NCBI RefSeq assembly: GCF_022647505.1
Contig: NZ_CP071409.1
Location: 3,658,001-3,722,000, forward strand
Reading direction: 5' to 3'
Length of the DNA: 64,000 nt
Source of the DNA: [Pantoea] beijingensis
GTDB lineage: Bacteria; Pseudomonadota; Gammaproteobacteria; Enterobacterales; Enterobacteriaceae
Part shown: piece after piece, positions 54,279 to 61,481 of the stretch
How positions within the stretch are numbered: position 1 is the first letter of the stretch
Layout: each line of letters opens with the position of its first letter
The notes under the pieces: model-generated
Told to the model about the DNA's origin: nothing
The model's input: only the letters and a program-made list of their open reading frames with translations
Database searches by the model: none
Position numbers and translations under genes: made by a program

Positions 54279-55507
54279 TACTGACTGTTATTTAACATTT
54301 TTTATCCGGAATCCCTGACTTAGCGAAATTTAATGAAAAGTCGCATTCAGTCGTTTCCACCATCATTACCACTAATGATTCAGATAGCGATAATATCTTA
54401 CTTTTAGCATTATTCTTAATAGCTTTCTTTAAGGTCTTTATTTTTCAACTCATTTTGGCGCTATTGTCCTCTTGATGCAATGATACTAGCGCCATCTTCT
54501 CTTTACTCTTATTAATCCTTCATTCTAATGCTAACAACTTTCCGTTAACTATCATAATCTATGCAGCCACTCTTTTTTTGTCATCAATGTGATACTCTCT
54601 ATGCGTTAGAGATATCGCATGAATACACAATCCTGCTCCATTTTTCTGCACAGCGCTAAATCATTTTTTGATGATACATTAAGTTTTCTTTATTTATACT
54701 ACCCTTCTGGTTAATGACTAACCAATCTGGTGAATATAAAAATTGAAATAACTTAACTATCAGAAAAAATAAGGTCCGTTTTAATATAGAATTAATGAGA
54801 TATTGGTCAACTTTTTACTGGCCCATCCCTGCAGCTATTGAAGAAAGGGAGGAAAGGCATGAATTCAGTAGATTGCATTGCCCTTACACTAAAATGGCCA
54901 CTTTCAGTTCACGATGAGTCCGATATCTTTTCTCTCAAGATTGTGTAAGGCATTGACTTAAATTCAGTGGTAATAGCCATCCTTTACGCCCAAAAAATCT
55001 CAATATCCCTTTTAAACCAAAGAATTAGTACCATCGTTGAATGATAATCTCCATGAGATGAGACCAGGATTCAGTAAAGAACGATAACTTTATGGATCCC
55101 CTTTGTCCCCCTACAAACGGTTCCCTCTTTCGTTTGTAATCCTATCCGGGTTATCAAAAGCCGACGCCAAACGATCTCTGTTCAGGCATCCATCATGACT
55201 TGCTATGCCTGAGCACCCAACCGGACCAGGCACGGGGATCCCCTCTTTTTCCATAATGAAAACGCCGATAAGGCCTGTGATGTTTTTTCATTCATGCCCA
55301 TTACACCCTCTGTTACAAAGAGCGCATCGCCCCACGCTTACAGGTACGTTATCTTTTTCATCTTTAACGAGTTTATGTCTGGTCGTTTCCTGATCCGGCT
55401 ATTTTTTTACATAAATGCATGTCGCTAAGATGTGGGGATACCCTTATCTTTTTTTAGCTAAGACATCCTGTGCTTGAATCGAGGTTTCCAGTAAGAGGGG
55501 AAGTTAT
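54279..55507. other. Long AT-rich non-coding stretch
   Basis: About 1.2 kb without a convincing gene. A 29-codon frame at 54859-54948 has a strong ribosome site. An ACAAACG/CGTTTGT hairpin is near 55112-55136. The rest looks like decayed or regulatory AT-rich DNA. A frame at 55205-55393 has no support. Confidence 0.5.
54859..54948 (+). CDS. Possible 29-residue small protein
   Basis: ATG preceded by GGGAGGAAAGGC, an excellent ribosome site, and ended by TAA. The peptide starts MNSVDCIALTLKW and is not recognised. It could be a real small protein or the stub of a lost gene. Confidence 0.25.
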   Translation: MNSVDCIALTLKWPLSVHDESDIFSLKIV

Positions 55508-56527
55508 ATGAAAGTTTGTATTTATGGCATGGGTGCGATTGGCTGCTGGCTGGCGGTTAAGCTATCACAAGCAGGGCATGAGGTGATCACCATTGCTCAA
55601 GGGCAGACTCGCGAGGTTATTGCACGGGAGGGGATTACGCTACATGAGGGCACAGTGACGCATAATGTTAATGTCGCCTGCTACGAGGACCCTGCCGAAC
55701 TGCCCCATCAGGATTATGTGTTTGTAACGGTTAAATCTCACTCAATGGCTAGCGTGGCGCGAAAGATAGCACCGCTAATGCAAAAAGACACGGTGGCTGT
55801 CTCATTGCAGAATGGTATTCCCTGGTGGTTTTGTCGTGGCCTGTCTGCACCTTTCTCGCAACGTATTCTCACCAGTATCGATCCTGACGGAAGCATTTTG
55901 CGAGCGATGCCAGCTGAATCAGTCATTGGTGGTGTAGTACATGTTTCATGTATCCGGGAAGCGCTGGCCGTATCACGCCTGCATAAAGGTAACGTACTGG
56001 TATTGGGAGAGGCTCTCGGTAATAGTAGTGAACGAAATGAGCGGCTGGTCGCCCTTTTGAACCACGCAGGCATTGATGCCAGGATTTCTCCTAAAATCCA
56101 TCAAGATGTCTGGTATAAGTTGTGGGGTAATATGACCATGAACCCCATCGGTACCTTAACTGGCGCCACAACTGATCGTATCCTTAATGATGAACTCCTG
56201 TTCCCTTTTGTTAGCAATGTGATACGGGAAGCCGAGCGCATTGGAAACGCACTCAATATCAATCCGCAACAATCGGTTGAAGAACTGCTGACGTTAGCAA
56301 AGAGTATGGGCGCGATGACCACCTCTATGTTGCAGGACTCCCGGGCAAAACGCCCGTTAGAAATTGATGCGCTTTTAAGCTCGATACATGAATTAGGCAT
56401 CATAACCGCGATAGAGACGCCGTTCTTAAGTTCTCTTCTTGGTCTGGTCAAACTCTACGCAATGGAAAACGGCCTGTATCCCTCCCATACAACACATGAT
56501 TTACCGGCTTCAGATTCCCCTCTTTGA
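55508..56527 (+). CDS. 2-dehydropantoate 2-reductase family protein (PanE/ApbA)
   Basis: A 339-residue two-domain reductase. The NADPH loop 'YGMGAIGCWLAVKLSQAGHE' is at the start, 'VTVKSHSMASVARKIAPLMQ' and 'NGIPWW' follow, and 'DVWYKLWGNMTMNPIGTLTG' carries the catalytic lysine region. GAGGGG site before the ATG. The true panE is usually elsewhere and shorter (about 303 residues), so this is likely a paralog acting on another 2-keto acid. Confidence 0.88.
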   Translation: MKVCIYGMGAIGCWLAVKLSQAGHEVITIAQGQTREVIAREGITLHEGTVTHNVNVACYEDPAELPHQDYVFVTVKSHSMASVARKIAPLMQKDTVAVSLQNGIPWWFCRGLSAPFSQRILTSIDPDGSILRAMPAESVIGGVVHVSCIREALAVSRLHKGNVLVLGEALGNSSERNERLVALLNHAGIDARISPKIHQDVWYKLWGNMTMNPIGTLTGATTDRILNDELLFPFVSNVIREAERIGNALNINPQQSVEELLTLAKSMGAMTTSMLQDSRAKRPLEIDALLSSIHELGIITAIETPFLSSLLGLVKLYAMENGLYPSHTTHDLPASDSPL

Positions 56528-56928
56528 CTTCCTCTCAGTACTTTTTTGCTTAAGGTGGCTGCTATGCCTTTAGCAACCGATATCTGGACAGGATCGCAGA
56601 CTCACTTTACCTTTCGTCGTTTTCTTTAAAAGAGGAAAACGACGTCACGCAAAGGGAAGAGGAAAAACAATTTTTTGCTCTAACCTTGTTATCCCGATAG
56701 CGAGGCAGATCCTATGTTCAATAAAGCAGAAATAAATGACTAGGAATACTCTCAATATAATTACACCTTACTTACCATAAGAAAATAAATTCTAATTAAA
56801 ACAACAGGTAAAAAGCATGATTTTTAATACTATAGATTTACTTTCACTTTCCAATTTATTACGGTTGCATCCCTACCGATGAGATGTTAAAAATTAATCT
56901 CCACTATCCAGTTATTAAGGAAATAAAA
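56528..56928. other. Intergenic region
   Basis: About 400 bases. A hairpin CGTCGTTTTC/GAAAACGACG at 56615-56644 lies downstream of the reductase and may end its transcript. Two 21-codon frames, at about 56563 and 56817, have weak ribosome sites and are not called. Confidence 0.5.
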
Positions 56929-57039
56929 ATGAAATTTGCTAAAATCGCTTTTAAATCTGCTGTTGTAACTGCCGTTATTTATTCTGCTGTTGCTGCACAG
57001 GCTGTAATGGCAGCTGCATCTTACCGTCCAGATTGGTAA
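56929..57039 (+). CDS. Small signal-peptide-like protein, 36 residues
   Basis: ATG after AAGGAAATAAAA, a good ribosome site. The chain has Lys at 2, 5 and 9, a hydrophobic core ('AVVTAVIYSAVAA') and an Ala-rich 'AQAVMAAA' cleavage-like end, finishing in SYRPDW. Cleavage after 'VMA' would release a peptide of about 9 residues. It could be a secreted peptide, a signal or a bacteriocin-type product, or an anchor-like small membrane protein. No processing or export gene is adjacent. Not recognised. Confidence 0.5.
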   Translation: MKFAKIAFKSAVVTAVIYSAVAAQAVMAAASYRPDW

Positions 57040-57669
57040 GTCCGGCCGTTTAAGCCAACGTAAAGTAAAACACCATCAGATTATTATTTAGATCCTAAAC
57101 AGATCAAAAATTTAATCTGATGGTAATAAAAATAAAATATAATAACCCTTAAAAAACAATACAATATGCAACAACAGGATTCCATACAGGATTAAAAAAA
57201 CTACACACAATGATGGCATTGCCACATACCCCCACTTACAAAATAAAATAAAGACGCTCATGCATGATTTAAAAAATAAAATGCATATACATATCAAATG
57301 AAAGCCAAAAAGCGATATCCAGCCACCCTATAAAAATACCCATATACATTTTAATTCAGCCCTTCTTATAAAATTTATTTAACCCGCAGCTTCAACATCC
57401 TCACACATTAACTGACGACGATAATCAGAAAAAATAAGCATTAACGTAGCAGAAGGCCTTCCTGAAAAATAATATCTTAATGAGCTGTTTTTATAAAATA
57501 GCGGCAGTCTGATTGGAAAGGGTTCGGAGAAATGCTCAGAACCAAACGGGGAAATTAAAAAATCTAATACCTTAATAGCAATCCGTTAAACGCACAAAAA
57601 TACGCCGCGATGAACAACCTGCCTCACGGCAGGCTGTTCTGCATTTTTATATGGCGTCATGCCTGGCAG
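57040..57669. other. AT-rich intergenic region
   Basis: About 630 bases. It contains the 12-bp inverted repeat at 57072-57124 and a CCTGCC/GGCAGG hairpin at about 57610-57632. A hydrophobic frame on the minus strand at 57112-57297 lies in AT-rich DNA and lacks a ribosome site. Confidence 0.5.
57072..57124. repeat. Perfect 12-bp inverted repeat after the small-peptide gene
   Basis: ACCATCAGATTA and TAATCTGATGGT are exact complements around 29 bases, 33 bases past the peptide stop. It could end the transcript or form a stable 3' structure. Confidence 0.6.
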
Positions 57670-60336
57670 TTAGCTCGGTGTCGGAATACCAAACTGTTTT
57701 AGCGTTGGATCAACGTTATGATCGAAAGTCTTCTGATCCCTGTGCTTATGAACAGCATCAACAATCGCCTTAACGATCAAAGCAATACTCAGTGCCGCAT
57801 CAACAACCCAGCCCACAGGCCCAGCCGCCGCACCAAGACTCTCTGCGGCTGCAAAACCGGCAGCTTCTCCGGCAACAGTACCCACTACGCGTCCGATGGC
57901 AGAACCCGCCATTCGGCCTAACCCAGAAGATGCCTCTCTTGACAGCACCTTCGCCGCGCCACGGTATCCAGCCTCAGCAGACCCCCTGATGCCATCATAA
58001 AGACTTTGGGCTGCTCCGAGCTTATCTCCCGATTTGAGCTGCTCTGCAACGGATGCCAGACCGATGACGCTCAATGCACCGCCACCTATATGTGAAGCCT
58101 GTTTAGCAAAGTTCATCCCTGTAGGGCCAATTTTCCGCTCAACCCCCTCGCGCAGATGGGTATATAACTCTTTACCGGACATGTTCTTCGGATCGATATC
58201 GTGAGGAAGCACCCCAGTATCTTTAAGCTTATTTATCAGCCCCATTCCCGGCTTTGTAGAACTTAATGCTTTCATTGTTGAGCTGGCATAGCCCTCTTCT
58301 GAAGCAGCCGTAGCGCTATCAGGGATTGCCGCTTCATAGATGGCTTTTTTCTTGTCAACGTCTGACAGGATTTTTTCAGCGTCGCCTTTTGGATTATCTT
58401 TCAGACCCCGTTCAGCGGCTTTGCCTTTCGTAAAGCTTTCATCATATGAATTTCGAATATCGCCTTTAAGATCCGAGTGGCTGTTAATAAGCCCCTCAAG
58501 TGTAGGAACATTGGCACCTGCACCTTTTAAATCACCCTGCAGCTTCAGCTCGGCATCAATGTTGGCCATAGCCACGCTATAATCAACCGGCTCCGCATCC
58601 TCCGGTTTCTTACCTTTATTGGCGTTATCAGCTTTATCCCGGGCAGCATGCATATCCTGTTCGAGCGCCTTACCGGATGTTACATCGTCATAACGCTGGC
58701 TGACGGCTTTACTAAGCGCAGGATCGCCGGCAATCATATTTTTCTCTGACGCCGGTACGGCCTGATTAAGGTAACTTTTCACGTCAGGATCGGCTTGCAG
58801 CTGAGCGATTTTTTCCAGCAGTGCTTGCCTTGTCTTATCAATGTGCCGTAGCGAGCTGCCGCCTTCAACCTGCCCCGCTGTCTGCTGCAGTTTTACCATC
58901 ACTGCCGCTTTTTGCTCCCCGGTATAATTTTGCGGATTATTAAAAATATCTTCGTTCAGCTTGCTGATATCGACGTCTGAAACGGCATTGAGCGTTGCAG
59001 CATCACTAATCATGCTGGAAAATTCACCGCCACTGGTGGGGGCCTGTGACTTAATCCATGCGTCAATATTACCCGAGTTAAACTTTTTATCCGGGTTATG
59101 CAGTGCCAACGCTTTCCCCTCCAAACCTCCCTGATCGAGTAAATTAAGAAAACCTGGCTGAGAGAACGTTTTGGTTGATTGCCGCAGCACAGCTGAAAGC
59201 CCTGGGTTCTTGTCCAAAATACCTTTTAGTGCGTCACCGGTGATACAGGCATCAACATTGCCATCCTTATCCTGCGCGCCACATCTTATCAGCGGCTCGT
59301 TTGCTCTGAGCGTCGCGGCGGAGATCACCATCTGCAACGACTGGGGATCCGCATTTGGATGAGCACTCTGATAATCACTAATATCTTTGGTCGCCGCATC
59401 ACGGGCTTTTTCCATATTTGATGCAAATGCCTTGTAATCGTTGGTGCTGGTTTTACCGTCCGGCTTATCCCCGTGTTGTCCGGTATCCGTCGCTATTTTC
59501 AACGCCGGATTGGCATCAATAAAAGCTTTTGCCCGATCGGCATCCGCACCGCCCTCTGCTGCCATTTTGGCGGCAGCGACCGGGCGATTCATCTCTTTTT
59601 CCGCCTGCAAGCGCTCTTCAGGCGGCAGATTAGCCACCAGCGCATCGTATTTTTTCAACTCATCCGGGGACGAGTATTTTGAGTTATCGATAGCATCAGT
59701 GTCTTCGGAATGCAGTGTTGGTTCCACGCCGATTGAAACGCCAGCAGGGGCTTCTTGTGCAGTGAGCCTGATTGCCGTCAGATCGGCGACATCGCCATCA
59801 ATTTTTCCAGGCCCAGTGGATCTGTTTGCTGCCATAGGGGGGGCAGTATCACCGCTTTGTCCGGGCACTGCGGCTCTGTTTGCTGTCAGAGGGGGAGGCG
59901 TTTCACCACTTTGCCCAGGCACTGCGGCTCTGTTTGCTGTCTGAGGGAGAGGCGTATAGCCATCTTCCCCATCTTCTTCGGGCACTACGACCCTGTTTGT
60001 TGCCAATGGCGCTGCAGCATCGTTACCTTGCCCGGACGCTGGTGGCATGGCTATTCTGATATTATTATTCGCCGGATCGCCCTTTTTTTTCAGGAAACCG
60101 TTAATCAACGATGTCAGGTCATTTATCAGCGTCCCTGTCCCTCCAGTCGCCCCCTCACCCGTTTCCCCTTTGCCACCAGTATCACCCGTGTCAGCGAGTT
60201 CTGTTTGACCGAACCGAATAGTGTTACCCGGACTGGGGAGGTTCCCCTCATTTGCAGCCGGTGGATTGAACATAGGGGAACCAGAATCTGTATTACCGTA
60301 GCTGTCAATGCCAGGTTTAGAAGACGTAATTTGCAC
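57670..60336 (-). CDS. HrpK-like type III secretion translocator/effector
   Basis: A protein of about 888 residues, Pro/Gly-rich at the N-terminus, with four imperfect repeats of about 18 residues ('ANRAAVPGQSGE') near 109-171 and a long helical middle. A Gly/Ala-rich hydrophobic end ('SAIGRVVGTVAGEAAGFAAA', 'GWVVDAALSIALIVKAIVDA') resembles the membrane-inserting part of HrpK/HrpF/NolX proteins. These are secreted by the Hrp type III system to help effectors cross the plant membrane. The upstream region carries an HrpL-type promoter. A GTG at 60345 is in frame, but GTG at 60336 has GAGGG at better spacing. The secretion apparatus itself is not in the window. Confidence 0.78.
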   Translation of the reverse strand: MQITSSKPGIDSYGNTDSGSPMFNPPAANEGNLPSPGNTIRFGQTELADTGDTGGKGETGEGATGGTGTLINDLTSLINGFLKKKGDPANNNIRIAMPPASGQGNDAAAPLATNRVVVPEEDGEDGYTPLPQTANRAAVPGQSGETPPPLTANRAAVPGQSGDTAPPMAANRSTGPGKIDGDVADLTAIRLTAQEAPAGVSIGVEPTLHSEDTDAIDNSKYSSPDELKKYDALVANLPPEERLQAEKEMNRPVAAAKMAAEGGADADRAKAFIDANPALKIATDTGQHGDKPDGKTSTNDYKAFASNMEKARDAATKDISDYQSAHPNADPQSLQMVISAATLRANEPLIRCGAQDKDGNVDACITGDALKGILDKNPGLSAVLRQSTKTFSQPGFLNLLDQGGLEGKALALHNPDKKFNSGNIDAWIKSQAPTSGGEFSSMISDAATLNAVSDVDISKLNEDIFNNPQNYTGEQKAAVMVKLQQTAGQVEGGSSLRHIDKTRQALLEKIAQLQADPDVKSYLNQAVPASEKNMIAGDPALSKAVSQRYDDVTSGKALEQDMHAARDKADNANKGKKPEDAEPVDYSVAMANIDAELKLQGDLKGAGANVPTLEGLINSHSDLKGDIRNSYDESFTKGKAAERGLKDNPKGDAEKILSDVDKKKAIYEAAIPDSATAASEEGYASSTMKALSSTKPGMGLINKLKDTGVLPHDIDPKNMSGKELYTHLREGVERKIGPTGMNFAKQASHIGGGALSVIGLASVAEQLKSGDKLGAAQSLYDGIRGSAEAGYRGAAKVLSREASSGLGRMAGSAIGRVVGTVAGEAAGFAAAESLGAAAGPVGWVVDAALSIALIVKAIVDAVHKHRDQKTFDHNVDPTLKQFGIPTPS
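59822..60010. repeat. Tandem repeats inside the HrpK-like gene
   Basis: Units of 54 bases begin at 59822 and 59876, then at 59930 and (after 63 bases) 59993. They encode the ANR-VPGQSG-type repeats near the N-terminus. Confidence 0.75.
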
Positions 60337-60367
60337 AGGGACCACCCTCGATAGACGTTGAACTATC

Positions 60368-60395
60368 TGAGTGGAAAAAAGGCAGAAACAGTTCC
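60368..60395 (-). promoter_or_regulatory. HrpL-type promoter (hrp box)
   Basis: On the minus strand GGAACT is followed after 15 bases by CCACTCA, agreeing with the hrp box GGAAC(C/T)-N15/16-CCACNNA. The -10 part is 31 bases before the preferred GTG of the HrpK-like gene. The sigma factor HrpL would have to come from elsewhere in the genome. Confidence 0.8.
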
Positions 60396-60663
60396 CTTAG
60401 ATAGAAGATGTATCCGGCAGGTCAATGTGGTTGGAAAAAGCACGCGTTACAGGGTGGAAGGCTCAGAACAGACATTAATCCTGATACGACTGATACCATG
60501 ATGATAATCATGGTTTACCCTATAGATCTTGCAAGGGCTGGCGCGAAGTAGAGGGATTATCGACAACCAGCTTTTTGTTGATCGACACAGCCCCTCTTTC
60601 GAGGTTTAAACCCATTACGGGGTGTAGGCGGAGCTAACCACAAACACACCCGTAACGTATAAC

Positions 60664-60682
60664 CCTCAGGGGAAACCTGAGG
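60664..60682 (-). terminator. Possible ssb terminator hairpin
   Basis: CCTCAGG and CCTGAGG pair around a 5-base loop just past the ssb stop. No strong T run follows, so it is tentative. Confidence 0.45.
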
Positions 60683-60712
60683 TCGTTATTTAGTTTTAAA
60701 TACACCTTTAAA

Positions 60713-61252
60713 TTAAAAGGGAATATCGTCATCAAAATCCATCGGTGGTTCGTTATTTGCTGGTGCGCTGCTCTGTTGAGGACGTGACTGCGCCCCCCCG
60801 CTGAACTGGTTGTTGTTACCCCCCTGCGGAGCCTGAGGCTGCTGGGGTTGTCCCCAACCATTGTTATTGTTGCTCTGTCCTGCCGCCGGAGCACCACCGC
60901 CCTGACGTCCACCCAGCATCTGCATGGTGCCACCGACATTGACCACGACTTCCGTGGTGTATTTTTCTACGCCAGCCTGATCGGTCCATTTACGCGTCTG
61001 GAGTGCACCTTCGATATAAACTTGCGAGCCTTTGCGCAGATATTCTCCCGCCACTTCAGCCAATTTGCCGAACAGCACAACGCGGTGCCACTCGGTTTTC
61101 TCTTTGGTTTCGCCGGTCTGCTTGTCACGCCAGCTTTCGGACGTGGCCAGCGTAATGTTGGCAACTGCACCCCCATTTGGCATATAGCGGACTTCCGGAT
61201 CCTGACCCAGATTTCCGACAAGAATCACTTTGTTAACGCCTCTGCTGGCCAT
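60713..61252 (-). CDS. ssb: Single-stranded DNA-binding protein
   Basis: A 179-residue SSB. The OB fold '[20 protein letters not shown]' through about residue 112 is nearly the same as E. coli. A glutamine/asparagine/glycine-rich linker follows, ending in the acidic tip 'DFDDDIPF' that binds partner proteins. CAGGAG site before the ATG. It is divergent from uvrA. Confidence 0.97.
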   Translation of the reverse strand: MASRGVNKVILVGNLGQDPEVRYMPNGGAVANITLATSESWRDKQTGETKEKTEWHRVVLFGKLAEVAGEYLRKGSQVYIEGALQTRKWTDQAGVEKYTTEVVVNVGGTMQMLGGRQGGGAPAAGQSNNNNGWGQPQQPQAPQGGNNNQFSGGAQSRPQQSSAPANNEPPMDFDDDIPF

Positions 61253-61377
61253 GTTGGTGTCTCCTGATGAGTATTTACTGAAGTGTAAACCCTAAATTCT
61301 ACCATGCCATAGGGTCAGTTCCTACTTCCCGATCAACATCGATAAACCTGTCGTCCAGTTGCAGTGTTGCAAGCAAA

Positions 61378-61397
61378 CACTGGATATTCATTCAGGT
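61378..61397. promoter_or_regulatory. LexA (SOS) box between ssb and uvrA
   Basis: CTGGATATTCATTCAG has the CTG-N10-CAG spacing and matches the E. coli uvrA SOS box apart from a G in place of T. It would give SOS control of uvrA and possibly ssb. Confidence 0.8.
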
Positions 61398-61481
61398 TTT
61401 TTTGTGTCATAATAATACGTTTCGTTCTGGCCGTGCCGGAAAAAAGCACGGTGAGGTCTGCGTTAATCCGGGAAATGTGAA

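Larger units (their letters stand above)
60346..60712. other. Region between ssb and the HrpK-like gene
   Basis: About 370 bases. It holds the hrp box at 60368-60395, a perfect 20-base palindrome (ACCATGAT-N4-ATCATGGT) at 60495-60514, and a CCTCAGG/CCTGAGG hairpin at 60664-60682 that may end the ssb transcript. Confidence 0.6.

Noticed and set aside
55205-55393. 62-codon frame before the PanE-like gene
   Set aside because: Low-complexity Ser/Pro-rich translation without a start signal.
57112-57297. Hydrophobic 61-codon frame on the minus strand
   Set aside because: In AT-rich DNA such Phe/Leu/Ile-rich frames arise by chance; no ribosome site is visible.
59441-59944. 167-codon plus-strand frame within the HrpK-like gene
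   Set aside because: Its Ser/Ala/Pro-rich content mirrors the antisense of the Gly/Ala/Asp-rich translocator; no start signal.
53294-60345. Whole AT-rich segment as a prophage or complete mobile element
   Set aside because: No integrase, tRNA, attachment repeats or phage structural genes were seen; only a transposase fragment.
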